Positions 53,990-63,700 of a stretch of DNA of 64,000 nucleotides are shown here, piece after piece (the first letter of the stretch is position 1; every line of letters starts with the position of its first letter). The notes beneath the pieces are model-generated. The model ran no database searches. It was not told the DNA's origin and was given only the letters and a program-made list of their open reading frames with translations. The stretch lies in contig JAQSWY010000004.1 of assembly GCA_029266425.1 (NCBI GenBank), positions 1 through 64,000 of the forward strand, given 5' to 3'. Position numbers and translations under genes: made by a program. The stretch is from Xanthobacteraceae bacterium (GTDB lineage: Bacteria; Pseudomonadota; Alphaproteobacteria; Rhizobiales; Xanthobacteraceae).

Positions 53990-54292
53990 TCATGGGCACA
54001 CTTGTACCCACTGTCCGCCCCAGCCGCGGCGCCAGTAGCAGCGCGGGCCCGGCGGGGGCCCCCAGGCGCGGGCGTAGGGCGGCGTGACCCAAATGGCCGG
54101 ATAGTTCGGGCGCCACCAGCAATGGAAGGGGCCGCAGACCCAGCGGACGTTCTCGGTGACCCCGCCGATATCGGCGGGCACGGCGGCGCCGGTGGCTGGG
54201 GTGGCGACGGCGGCCTCGGCACTGCCGGCGGCGAAGCCGAGCGTCAAGGCAAAGGCGACAGCAATGGAGGCCCTGCGAAGGAACGCACTCAT
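53990..54292 (-). CDS. small secreted protein, Trp/Gly/Pro-rich
   Basis: From ATG 54292 (GGGAGAGC upstream) the 100-aa product has a signal peptide (RRASIAVAFALTLGFAAGSA) and a mature segment VRWVCGPFHCWWRPNY, with paired cysteines, then a Pro/Arg/Trp-rich end with Cys (PRCYWRRGWGGQWVQVC). I know this type as short periplasmic hypothetical proteins of rhizobia. Function unknown. Confidence 0.7.
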   Translation of the reverse strand: MSAFLRRASIAVAFALTLGFAAGSAEAAVATPATGAAVPADIGGVTENVRWVCGPFHCWWRPNYPAIWVTPPYARAWGPPPGPRCYWRRGWGGQWVQVCP

Positions 54293-54560
54293 GAATGCTC
54301 TCCCGAGCTTGGATGTTACGCCGGTGAGTGTGCCACGTTTTGCTTGCAGCGGAAGGGTTGCTCTTGAGACCGACACAGCCCGGTGCAGGCTGGAAGAGAT
54401 GAATTTCTCCGATAGTTAAAAATTGCGGACCGTCGACAAGAGAAACCGAGAGACTAGCGCCCTAGCTCAACAGCAGAGCGGTGTGACCGGGGAGACGCCA
54501 TATGCACACAGGATCGCCGGCGCGGCACGCCGATATGTCGGAAGCGCGCGCGCAGGCACG

Positions 54561-55577
54561 ATGGGTCACGCGATGGTGGGTGCCATGTTCGCCCTGGCTC
54601 TATGCACACGGCCGCTGGCGGCCGAGGAGCGGCCGGACTACGCCGGGTTCGGCAACGGCACGTTCCTGCGCTATCTGAACGCGGAGGCCGGCGGCATCCG
54701 CGCCGTGCCGCGCATCGGCCTGTCCTTCGGCGACGCGCCGATCCGGGCGGTGATCGATTCGGGCTCGACCGGCATCGTCGTGGCCGCGCGCTACATACCC
54801 AACATCGACCGGTTGCCGGTGCAGGGCGACGGACAGCTCACCTATACGAGTTCCGGACGGATCATGATCGGGCAATGGGTCATGACCCCGGTCGCGCTCG
54901 TCGGGCAGGACGGTGCCAGCGTCTCGACCGAGCCGATGCCGGTGCTGGCGGTGACGCACGTGCGCTGCCTGGAGAATGCCCGCAACTGCACGCCGCGCGA
55001 CGATCCATCCGGCATCGCCATGGTCGGCGTCGGCTTCGCCCGCCAGGGCGACCGGAAAGGCCAGTCGACGCCGGACAAGAACCCGCTGCTGCGCGTCACC
55101 GGCGGCGAGGGGCCCCGCCGGCGCGGCTACATCCTCTCGCCGGAGGGCGTGCACGTCGGCCTGACCCGCGAGAACACGCGCGGCGACTTCCGCTTCATCA
55201 AGCTCAAGCGCCAGCCCGACCGGCCCGACTGGGCAGCGACGCCGGCCTGCATCGCGCTGAACGGCGCGAGCCCGCCGGCCTGCGGCTCGATGCTGGTCGA
55301 CACCGGCGTCGGCGCGATGTTCATGACGGTGCCGCCGGAGCAGGCGCAGGGCGCGCAAGGCACGCTGCCGGCGGGCACGCAGGTCTCGGTCCGCGCCGGG
55401 ACGTTCGATCTCTACGGCTTCACGGTCGGCGACGGCTCGCCGCTGGCGCCGGAGGCCATACATCTGCGCGTCTCGAGCGCCTCCAAGCCCTTCGTCAATA
55501 CCAGCTTCCACCTGCTCAACGGGTTCGACGTGCTCTACGACGCCGATGCCGGCTATGTCGGCTTCCGGCGGCGCTGA
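54561..55577 (+). CDS. exported aspartyl-protease-like protein
   Basis: From ATG 54561 the 338-aa product has a signal peptide (MVGAMFALALCTRPLAAEE). Two aspartic-protease-like turns follow: VIDSGSTGIVVAARYI (DSG) and MLVDTGVGAMFMTVP (DTG), plus a hydrophobic glycine-rich strand region (RGYILSPEGVHVGL) and a Cys pair. Retropepsin-like proteins need only one DTG per subunit, and this one has two, like pepsins, but is otherwise divergent. Cleavage activity is not established. The long frame from 54423 has no RBS. Confidence 0.65.
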   Translation: MGHAMVGAMFALALCTRPLAAEERPDYAGFGNGTFLRYLNAEAGGIRAVPRIGLSFGDAPIRAVIDSGSTGIVVAARYIPNIDRLPVQGDGQLTYTSSGRIMIGQWVMTPVALVGQDGASVSTEPMPVLAVTHVRCLENARNCTPRDDPSGIAMVGVGFARQGDRKGQSTPDKNPLLRVTGGEGPRRRGYILSPEGVHVGLTRENTRGDFRFIKLKRQPDRPDWAATPACIALNGASPPACGSMLVDTGVGAMFMTVPPEQAQGAQGTLPAGTQVSVRAGTFDLYGFTVGDGSPLAPEAIHLRVSSASKPFVNTSFHLLNGFDVLYDADAGYVGFRRR

Positions 55578-55587
55578 ACGCCGGACG

Positions 55588-56127
55588 TCACTTCAGCCCG
55601 GCAAGCATTCCGACCACGCCGCCGCCGAGCACCAGGATCGCCGGATTCACGCGCTTGGCGAGCCACATGCCGGCGAACACGGCTACCGCGATGGCGACCG
55701 TCTGCCAGCCGTCTATCGCCGTGCGGCCGATGGAGACCGTGCCCGCGGCCATCAGGCCCACCACCAGCGGAGCGAGGCCACGCTGCAGCGAGGCCCGCCA
55801 CGGCGAGCCCTCGAAATGATCCCAGAGCCGCGAGGTGCCGAGCGAGATCAGGCTCGCCGGCAGGAAGAACCCGATAAACGCCAGGAGAGCGCCGAATAGG
55901 CCGGTGACATGATAACCGATCACGATCACCATCAACATGTTCGGCCCCGGCACCACCTGGCCCAGGCCGTAGATGTCGCGGAACTGATCGTCGGTCAGCC
56001 AGTGATGGGTGTCGATGACCAGCGCCTTGGTTTCGGGGATCACGGCCGCGCCGCCGCCGACCGCGAGGATCGAGAGCAGCGAGAACACGCCGAGCACGGA
56101 AAGATTGGCGCCGCCGGTATCACTCAT
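55588..56127 (-). CDS. chromate transporter subunit, C-terminal-half type
   Basis: Six hydrophobic segments and the ChrA motif region NLSVLGVFSLLSILAVGGGA and QVVPGPNMLMVIVIGYHVTG define a half-size chromate (CHR) transporter. ATG 56127 overlaps the partner's stop by four bases (ATGA). The other half is at 56124. Half-size pairs act together in chromate efflux; sulfate or another anion is also possible. Confidence 0.87.
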   Translation of the reverse strand: MSDTGGANLSVLGVFSLLSILAVGGGAAVIPETKALVIDTHHWLTDDQFRDIYGLGQVVPGPNMLMVIVIGYHVTGLFGALLAFIGFFLPASLISLGTSRLWDHFEGSPWRASLQRGLAPLVVGLMAAGTVSIGRTAIDGWQTVAIAVAVFAGMWLAKRVNPAILVLGGGVVGMLAGLK

Positions 56128-56729
56128 GGAGCTGAGTCCGGCATGGCAGAATCCGTTCGCTTGGGCCGGTAGAGGAAGACGCAGATCGGCCCCATCGTCA
56201 GCAGCACCCATACCAGCGAGACGTGCAGCACGCTGACGAGTATCAGGGTCACCGCGACGATGCCGATATCGATGAGGCTGGCGAGCTGCTTGCGCCCGAT
56301 CTGCAGCGTCACCGCCGCCAGCATGCCGACTGCAGCCGCGCCGACGCCGATCAGGAACGCGTTCACCGTCGGATTCTGGGCGTTGGAGGCGTAGAAGATG
56401 CCGAGCACCAGCACCAGAAGCCCGCCCGGCAGCGTCATGCCGAGGAAGGCGGCGCACGCACCGATCGGCCCGCGCAGCCGGTCGCCGACGATGACGCTCA
56501 TATTGGTGGCGTTGAGCCCGGGCAGTGCCTGCGCGATCTCGAGCGCCGAGAGGAAACGCTCCTCGTCAAGCCAGCCTTTGCTCAGTACCAGAGTGTTGCG
56601 CAAATAGGCGACCACACCGCCGCCGAACGAGGTCGCACCAATGACGAGAAAGGCAAGGAATATCTCGCTGAGCGGCACCGGCGCGGCCGGCACGACCTTG
56701 GGCGGCACGTCGGTGACCGGCGCGCTCAT
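56124..56729 (-). CDS. chromate transporter subunit, N-terminal-half type
   Basis: The 201-aa protein has the CHR signature FLVIGATSFGGGVVAYLRNT and EIAQALPGLNATNMSVIVGD with five to six membrane segments. It is the upstream half of the split ChrA pair and its start overlaps the stop of the 56726 gene by four bases, so the three genes are coupled. Confidence 0.87.
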   Translation of the reverse strand: MSAPVTDVPPKVVPAAPVPLSEIFLAFLVIGATSFGGGVVAYLRNTLVLSKGWLDEERFLSALEIAQALPGLNATNMSVIVGDRLRGPIGACAAFLGMTLPGGLLVLVLGIFYASNAQNPTVNAFLIGVGAAAVGMLAAVTLQIGRKQLASLIDIGIVAVTLILVSVLHVSLVWVLLTMGPICVFLYRPKRTDSAMPDSAP

Positions 56730-57562
56730 TCCTGGCTTGCCACGAGCTGCTTGCCGAAATTATAGACCACCGCCGTCTTGGTGGCGCCGAGCTGTACCCA
56801 TTCCGGAGAACGGGTCTGCAACGCCTTGAAGAACTGCTCCGTGCGGACCTTCGCCTTGGCGTGGAGGTCGTTATAGCGCTCGAACTTGAGCTGGAAGGCG
56901 AACTCGCCGATCAGCGGGGTCTCCGTCGACCGGTCGCGCCAGAGCGCAATGGTGGCCTTCGCGGAGAGGTCCTTGCCGAAGTCGAGTGTGCCGGCATTCA
57001 CCAGCACCTCCTCGACCGGCATGTTGTTCACGAGGCTCACGTCGGCATCATCATGCCTGCAGAAGCGACGGATCGAGGGGAATACCGTGGAGATGCGGGC
57101 GAGGCCGGCGTCGAGAGTGAGCCCCGGCGTCAGGAGCACGCAATTGTGCGAATAGAGGCTGCGCATGCCGCCGACCTGATCCTTCAGCGGCAGCAATTCT
57201 TCCTTGAACTTGATGGCGGCCTTGCCCTGGAGATGGGGGGTGACGTCGACATCGGCCGCAATGGCAAGATTGGTGTGGCGGAACTTCAGCACCAGCTCAT
57301 GCTCGGGCTCCGGCCAGCCATCGGTGTAGTAGGTCCGCTTCCTGAGGATAAAGGCGTTGCGGTAGAGCTCATAGTCCGGAGTGTCATAGAACAGCACCTC
57401 GCGGACATGGCGCTTGAAGCCTTCCTTGCCATTCTCGATGCCGACCTTGAATTCAGGCGCCACCGCACAAACCTTTTTCCAGTATTCGGCGAACTGGTGC
57501 GGATCGAAGAAACGCTCGGGCCGGAGGAGGATCTTGTATTCGCGGTAGTGGATGTCATCCAT
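56726..57562 (-). CDS. uncharacterised protein cotranscribed with the chromate transporter
   Basis: 278 aa with no signal or membrane segment. It opens MDDIHYREYKILLRPERFFD, a YxExK/ExE start like CYTH/VTC-type phosphate-binding proteins, followed by alternating charged strands (RKRTYYTDGWPEPEHELVLK, GEFAFQLKFERYNDL). A CYTH-like fold is possible, binding polyphosphate or nucleotides, but the ExExK motif is not clean. It overlaps the CHR gene by four bases and is divergent from transaldolase. Confidence 0.6.
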   Translation of the reverse strand: MDDIHYREYKILLRPERFFDPHQFAEYWKKVCAVAPEFKVGIENGKEGFKRHVREVLFYDTPDYELYRNAFILRKRTYYTDGWPEPEHELVLKFRHTNLAIAADVDVTPHLQGKAAIKFKEELLPLKDQVGGMRSLYSHNCVLLTPGLTLDAGLARISTVFPSIRRFCRHDDADVSLVNNMPVEEVLVNAGTLDFGKDLSAKATIALWRDRSTETPLIGEFAFQLKFERYNDLHAKAKVRTEQFFKALQTRSPEWVQLGATKTAVVYNFGKQLVASQE

Positions 57563-57763
57563 GGACGGCTCCAGGGGGGAGGCAGGCGCGAATGAGGGTC
57601 CGCCTGCATAGTCACAATGTCATTGCCTTAGTGTAAATAATTGGCGGCGCAACGGCCTTGCCGGCCCGCGACCGCTTGAAGCGGACCGTCGATGTGTGGT
57701 CCAACCTTCCGCAGCAATCGCCCCGGCCGACGACGCCGGGACCATAAGACAGAGAGCGCGACG

Positions 57764-58735
57764 ATGACCTCCAAGCTCGACCAGCTCCGCAACATGACCG
57801 TGGTGGTCTCCGACACCGGCGACATCGAGGCCGTGCGGCGCCTGAAGCCGCAGGACTGCACCACCAATCCGACGCTGCTGCTGAAGGCCTCGGAACAGCC
57901 GGCCTATGCGCACCTCGTGGACGAGGCCATCGTGTGGGGCCAGAAGCAGGGCGGCAGCCTCGACGGCATCACCAAGGCGGTGTGCGACCGCCTAGCGCTG
58001 AATTTTGGCGCCGAGCTGACCACCATCGTCCCCGGCCGCGTCTCCACCGAGGTCGATGCGGACCTTTCCTTCGACACCGCGGCGACGCTTGAGAAGGCGA
58101 GGGCCTTCATCAAGTCCTATGAGGAACGCGGCGTGGGGCGCGAGCGCATCCTGATCAAGATCGCTTCCACCTGGGAAGGCATACGCGCCGCGGAAGTGCT
58201 GCAGAAGGAAGGCATCGACGTCAACCTGACCCTGCTGTTCTCGCTGGTGCAGGCCGCGGCCGGCGCCGACGCCGGCGCCTTCCTGATCTCGCCCTTCGTC
58301 GGGCGCATCCTCGACTGGCACGTCAAGGCCGGCGAAGGTCCCTTCACCGCCGAGACCGATCCGGGCGTCGTCTCGGTGCGGCGCATCTATGCCTATTACA
58401 AGAAGCACGGCATCAAGACCGTGGTGATGGGCGCCTCGTTCCGCAACACCGGCGAAATCGAGGCCCTGGCGGGCTGCGACCGGCTCACTATCGGCCCCTC
58501 GCTGCTCGACCAGCTGGCGGCGGACGAAGGCACGCTTACCCGCAAGCTCGATCCGGCGAATACCGAGGGAGCGCCGGCCAAGCTCGACTATGACGAGAAG
58601 AGCTTCCGCTTCGCCATGAACGAAGACCCCATGGCGACCGAGAAGCTCTCCGAGGGCATCCGCAATTTCGTCCACGACCTGAACACGCTGCGCGCCGTGG
58701 TGTCGAAGCGTCTGGAAGGCGCGAAGGCGGCGTGA
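57764..58735 (+). CDS. tal: transaldolase
   Basis: The TalB-type signatures CTTNPTLLLKASEQP and the Schiff-base lysine region RILIKIASTWEGIRAAEVL are present, with FLISPFVGRILDWHVK. The enzyme moves a dihydroxyacetone unit in the pentose phosphate pathway. Length 323 aa matches TalB. AGAGAG-rich spacing supports ATG 57764; the frame from 57692 is not supported. A TauE/SafE gene follows in the same direction after 43 bp. Confidence 0.94.
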   Translation: MTSKLDQLRNMTVVVSDTGDIEAVRRLKPQDCTTNPTLLLKASEQPAYAHLVDEAIVWGQKQGGSLDGITKAVCDRLALNFGAELTTIVPGRVSTEVDADLSFDTAATLEKARAFIKSYEERGVGRERILIKIASTWEGIRAAEVLQKEGIDVNLTLLFSLVQAAAGADAGAFLISPFVGRILDWHVKAGEGPFTAETDPGVVSVRRIYAYYKKHGIKTVVMGASFRNTGEIEALAGCDRLTIGPSLLDQLAADEGTLTRKLDPANTEGAPAKLDYDEKSFRFAMNEDPMATEKLSEGIRNFVHDLNTLRAVVSKRLEGAKAA

Positions 58736-58778
58736 GCCGCGGCGGGGATTAGAGCCGCGACGACCTGGTGCGCTTTAG

Positions 58779-59540
58779 GTGATCAGCGAGTTGGAGCCGG
58801 CGTTCATCGCCGCCGCGGTGCTGGCGGCGGTCGCCGTCGGCACCGGCAAAGGCGGCGTGCCGATGATCGGCATGCTGTCGGTGCCGATCATGTCGCTGGT
58901 GATGTCGCCGATCGCCGCAGCCGGCATGCTGCTGCCTGTCTATATCGTCAGCGACATGTTCGGGGTCTATGCGTACCGGCGCGAATTCTCCCGGCGCAAC
59001 CTCGCCATATTGCTGCCGGCGTCGGCGCTCGGCGTCGGCATCGGCTGGGCCACCGCGTCCATCGTCTCAGAGCCGCTGGTGATGCTGCTGGTCGGCATTG
59101 TGGGCCTGTCCTTCTGCCTCTATCGCTGGTTCTGGAGCGGCGGCAAGACCCCGAAGCCGGCGGACGTGCCGCGCGGCATCTTCTGGGGCGCGCTCAGTGG
59201 CTTCACCAGCTTCGTCAGCCATGCCGGCGCCCCGCCCTACCAGATGTACGTGGTGCCGCAGCGCCTGCCTAAGATGGTCTATGCCGGCACCTCGACCCTG
59301 TTGTTCGCCGCCATCAATGTGATGAAGCTGCCGCCCTATTGGGCGCTCGGCCAGCTCGGCTCCGGCAACCTCCAGGTCGCAGCCGCGCTGCTGCCGGTCG
59401 CCATTGCCGGCACCTTCCTCGGCGTCTGGCTGACGCGGCGGATTCCGGAGCTCATCTTCTACCGCGTCGTCGTCGCCGCGCTGTTTCTGCTGTCGCTGAA
59501 ACTGGTGTTCGATGGGGTGACCGGGCTGGGCCTGGTCTGA
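58779..59540 (+). CDS. TauE/SafE-family membrane permease
   Basis: Seven to eight hydrophobic segments, with the family GTGKGGVPMIG near residue 22 and FTSFVSHAGAPPYQMYVV near 145 (the TauE repeated motif). Such proteins export sulfite or organosulfonates. It starts at GTG 58779, the only start in the short gap after transaldolase. Substrate not predictable here. Confidence 0.85.
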   Translation: MISELEPAFIAAAVLAAVAVGTGKGGVPMIGMLSVPIMSLVMSPIAAAGMLLPVYIVSDMFGVYAYRREFSRRNLAILLPASALGVGIGWATASIVSEPLVMLLVGIVGLSFCLYRWFWSGGKTPKPADVPRGIFWGALSGFTSFVSHAGAPPYQMYVVPQRLPKMVYAGTSTLLFAAINVMKLPPYWALGQLGSGNLQVAAALLPVAIAGTFLGVWLTRRIPELIFYRVVVAALFLLSLKLVFDGVTGLGLV

Positions 59541-59625
59541 CTGCCGATCCGGCAAAGCTGGATTGCATCAGCGCAATCGTTATCTCGGAAGCGATGCCCT
59601 ATCTTTGCGCCAGGAGGACTGAACC

Positions 59626-60579
59626 ATGCAACTCACTGGCATCCACCATCTCACCGCGGTGACGGCCGAAGCCGCCCGCAACCACGCCTTCTACACCCGC
59701 ACGCTCGGCATGCGGCTGGTCAAGAAGACCGTGAACCAGGACGATGTCTCGGCCTATCATCTGTTCTATGCCGACGCCGAGGCCTCGCCCGGCTCGGACC
59801 TGACCTTCTTCGATTGGCGGGTGACGCCCGAGCGCCGCGGCACCAATGCGATCATCCGCACCGCGCTGCGGGTTTCCGGCGCCGACACGCTCGCGTGGTG
59901 GGCCGATCGCCTCACCACCGAGGGCGTGAAGCATGAGGGCATCGTCGCCCGCGACGGTCGGCTGACACTCGATTTCGAGGATTTCGAGGGCCAGCGCCTC
60001 AGCCTGATCGACGATGGCGGCATGGGCGACGCGCACCCCTGGGATCGCAGCCCGGTTCCGGCCGAGCGGCAGATCCGTGGCCTCGGTCCGATCGTGATGA
60101 GCGTGCCGGCCCTGGAGCCCACCGATGTCGTGCTCACCCATGTAATGGGCATGCGCGCGGTGCGCAGCTACGAGCTCGCCGGCTCGACCGTCCATGTCTA
60201 TGAGATGGGCGAGGGCGGGCCGGCGGCGGAACTGCATGTCGCGGTCGAGCCGCATCTGCCGCGCGCGCGGCAAGGCGCGGGCAGCGTGCACCACGTCGCC
60301 TTCCGCACCCCGGACGAGGAGCAGTACCGGGCCTGGGCGGCGCGGCTCAACGAGTTGCGGGTGCCGTCGAGCGGTCCGGTCGACCGCTTCTATTTCCGCA
60401 GCCTCTATTTCCGCGAGCCGAACGGCATCCTGTTCGAGATCGCGACCGACGGCCCCGGCTTCGCCCAGGACGAGCCGGCGGAGGCGCTCGGCGAGAAGCT
60501 GGCGCTGCCGCCCTTCCTCGAGCCGCGCCGTGCGCAGATCGAGGCAGGCTTGGTGCCGCTGGAGACGGTGAGCGTTTAG
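59626..60579 (+). CDS. VOC-fold ring-cleaving dioxygenase
   Basis: The 317-aa two-domain vicinal-oxygen-chelate protein starts [20 protein letters not shown] (metal His), repeats with [13 protein letters not shown] and ends [11 protein letters not shown] with the third ligand Glu. It matches the MhqO-like hydroquinone/ring-cleaving dioxygenases. AGGAGG precedes the ATG. Quinone or catechol detoxification is the likely role, by family. Confidence 0.87.
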   Translation: MQLTGIHHLTAVTAEAARNHAFYTRTLGMRLVKKTVNQDDVSAYHLFYADAEASPGSDLTFFDWRVTPERRGTNAIIRTALRVSGADTLAWWADRLTTEGVKHEGIVARDGRLTLDFEDFEGQRLSLIDDGGMGDAHPWDRSPVPAERQIRGLGPIVMSVPALEPTDVVLTHVMGMRAVRSYELAGSTVHVYEMGEGGPAAELHVAVEPHLPRARQGAGSVHHVAFRTPDEEQYRAWAARLNELRVPSSGPVDRFYFRSLYFREPNGILFEIATDGPGFAQDEPAEALGEKLALPPFLEPRRAQIEAGLVPLETVSV

Positions 60580-60597
60580 GAGCGGACCATTTCCCTC

Positions 60598-60679
60598 GTC
60601 ATGGCCGGGCTTGTCCCGTCCATCCACGGCTGCTCTCGTGACGAACGTGGATCCCCGGGATAAGCCCGGGGATGACGTG
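60598..60679. repeat. dispersed palindromic repeat (diverged family A)
   Basis: GTCATGGCCGGGCTTGTCCC at 60598 and GGGATAAGCCCGGGGATGAC near 60660 form inverted arms around a TCCACGGC..GTGGATCC core. It separates the convergent dioxygenase and autotransporter genes. Confidence 0.65.
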
Positions 60680-60706
60680 TCAACTGGTCGACCAGCCACG
60701 GGCCAC

Positions 60707-63700
60707 TCAGAACTTCACGACGAGGCTGCCCTTCACCGAGTTGTCGGTCGCCTCGTCGGCGAGCTGGCCGGAATAGGCGATGCCGAGCACGGTGTTCGGC
60801 AGGATCGCGTAATCGAACCCGGCCTCCACCACCACGGCGTCCTCGGCGATCGGAACGCCGGTGACGACGAACGGCAGGCTGCCGCTGGCGAAGCTGAATT
60901 CGCGCTCCGGCGTGGTGTCGCCGAAGGCGTGCTGCCAGCCGAGTGCGGCCTTCAGCGAGGCGGAGGGCGCAAGCTGGGCTTCCGCGCGCACGCCGAGGAT
61001 GGAATAGGTCACACCCTCGCTGGAGCTCCGGGCCGTCAGGGCGGCGGGGCCGCCCCTCTCGGTGAAGCCGTCGGTATTGAGATTGACATAAGCGAGGCTG
61101 GCGAACGGCTCGAAGCTCGCGAGTTCGGCGGAGAGCTTGTAGCCGGCCTCGCCGAACACCTGGGCGGTGCCGGCCGAATAGTCGCCCGAGAGCGAATTGA
61201 CGCCATCGGCGAGGACGACGCTGCGGTCCATCGAGACGTCGTTCCAGCTATAGGCGCCGCCGAAGCGCAGCCCGAAGGCATCCCAATTGCCGGCGCCATA
61301 GCCGGCGAGGTGATAGGACTTGGCGTTGCCGGACGAGCTGCGGTCGGAGACGTGGAAGTCCGCCTCCGAATAGCCGGCGGCGACGCCGAAGCGCCAGATC
61401 TCGCCGATCACGCGATCATAGCCGACGAAGATTCCCCCGATATCACGGTCGAGGCTGGCCGCATTGCCGTTGCCGTCCCAATCGCCCCAGGAGCCGAAGC
61501 CCTTGGCCCAGACTGCGTTGGGCTGGTCGATGACGGCCAGCGGCGCGCCCTTGACCGGCATGGCAGGCACGGGCGCGAGCCGCTCGATCGGCGCGCGCGC
61601 CCGCTCCAGCGTGGCCTCGCGGATGAAGCGGCTGTCATTGATGAGCATGGTCGAGGTCGAGGCGTAGGCCTCGCCAGAGAGCATGTCGAAGGTGTAGTTC
61701 GCCTGCTCGCCATTCAGGCCGAGAATGGTGTCGAACACCGGATCACCGAGCCCGAGGGACTGCACGGCATCGGCGACGCCGGCCTGGTTCTTCGTGTCGG
61801 TGAGCGCAGACCAGGCGGATGCCAGCGGATTGAGGGTCAGCAGCACGTCCTGGTCGTTGTAGTCGAGATCGGCCTGGAGGAACGGCAGGTCCTGCACCCA
61901 ATCGACGGTATCGAACACTCCGGTGATCGTGCCGCCGGAGGTGAGGATGGTGTAGTCTTGGCCCACCGTGTAGCCGGCGGTGACGTCGATCTGCAGCGCG
62001 CCGTCGACGATCACGTTGCCGGTGGCGGCAGTGAGGTCGCTGGTCAGCGCATTGGTCTCCACCTGGTAGAGCGAGCCGTCGTTCAGGGTCAGGCTCGCGA
62101 CATCCAGCGTGTCGACGGAGTTGCCGGGCGCGAGGATACCGCCCGCAAGCACGACAACATCGCTGGTCGAACCGTTCCCGGCGAGCGTGCCGCCGGCATT
62201 GACGAAGACGTCGGAGACGATGCTGCCGTTAACAGCGAGGATGCCGCCATTGATGTTGGTGTTGCCGGTATAGAGGCTGTCGCCGGTCAGCTCGAAGCGG
62301 CCGGTACCGACCTTGGCGAGACCGCCGCTGCCCGAGATGACGCCACCGAAGCGGGTGTTGCTGTTGTCGTTGCCGATTGTGAGCAGCGCGGCGTCGAGTT
62401 CGACATTGCCGCCGCCGGCGAGCGAGCCGATGGACTGGTTGTTGCCATCGAGGTCGAGCACGGCGCCGCTTGCGACGGTCACCGCCGTGCCGGTGGACAG
62501 CGCATTGACGACCGCGGTGACAAGCGTGCCCTGATTGATGTTCGTCGCGCCGGTGTAGGTGTTCTGGGCGCCGAGGGTGAGGCTATTGGCGCCGGTCTTG
62601 GTGAGGCCGCCCTCGCCGGAGATCACACCGATCAACGCGCCAATGCCGAGGCCGGTATCGAAGGTGGCGGTGACATCGTCTGCGACGCTCACGCCATTGC
62701 CGAGTGCGAAGGCGCTGCCGAAAGCGAGCGTGCTGTTCGAGACGAAGGAGACGGCGCCGGTGCCGATGGCGCCGGAATTGTTGGCCTGGATGGTGCCGCC
62801 GTCGAAGATCGTGCCGCCGGAATAGCTATTACCGGCATTCGACAGGATCAGCGTGCCCGCTCCGGTCTTCTTCAGCGCCCCGTCGCCGGTCACCGCGCCG
62901 CTCCAGGTGGCCCCGAAGCCGTTGGTGTCGATGGTGGAGGTGCCGCTTGTCAGTTCTGCATCGACCGAAGTGACGAGAGCGGAGCCGATCACCTTGATGG
63001 TGCCGCCGCCGAGATTGAAGTCGTAGCCGCCGCCTATGTTGTTGTAGACGCCCTTGAGGCTCTCGCCGCCGATCTCCAGCGTGCCGCCATTGAGATTGTA
63101 GGTGCCCTGCCCGGCGCCGCCGAGATAGAGCTCCGAGCCGGCACCGATCCGGAACGTGCCGCCGGTCTGGTTGACGGTGCCCTTACTCTCGCCATTGCCG
63201 CCCTGGTCGCGATCGCCGATGACGATGAAGCCGCGATCATCGTCGCCGTTCGACTTCAGCTCGACCAGCGCGTTGTCGCTGATATTGAGCGTGCCGTTGC
63301 CGGCGAGGTTCGCCCCGGTGTTGCGGCCGATGGAGTGGCTTCCGCCTTCCAGGATCAGCTGGCCGGTGCCGCCGATATTGTAGACGCCGGTGCCGCCCTG
63401 ATTGCCGATGTTCAGCGCCGCGCAATTGGCGATGTTCGGGCAGGCCGCTTTGACCCGCACCGTGCCGCCGGTCTGGTTCACGGTGCCGGTGCCGGTAAAA
63501 TCGCCCACGCGCAGGCCGACGCCGATGTTTAGCGTGCCGCCGGAGACATCGAGACTGCCGTTCGCGCCCGACCCGCTGCCCACCATCATGGTGTCCCAAT
63601 TGGCGGTGCCGCTGGTGACGGCGAAGGCGCCCTGGTTCACCGCGCCCTCTCCCTTTTCCATGTCGGAATCGTCGATGACGAGCGTGCCGTCGCCGAGCTT

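Noticed and set aside
60611..63532. 973-codon plus-strand frame opposite the autotransporter
   Set aside because: Low-complexity shadow of the repeat-rich autotransporter gene; no motifs or plausible ribosome-binding site.
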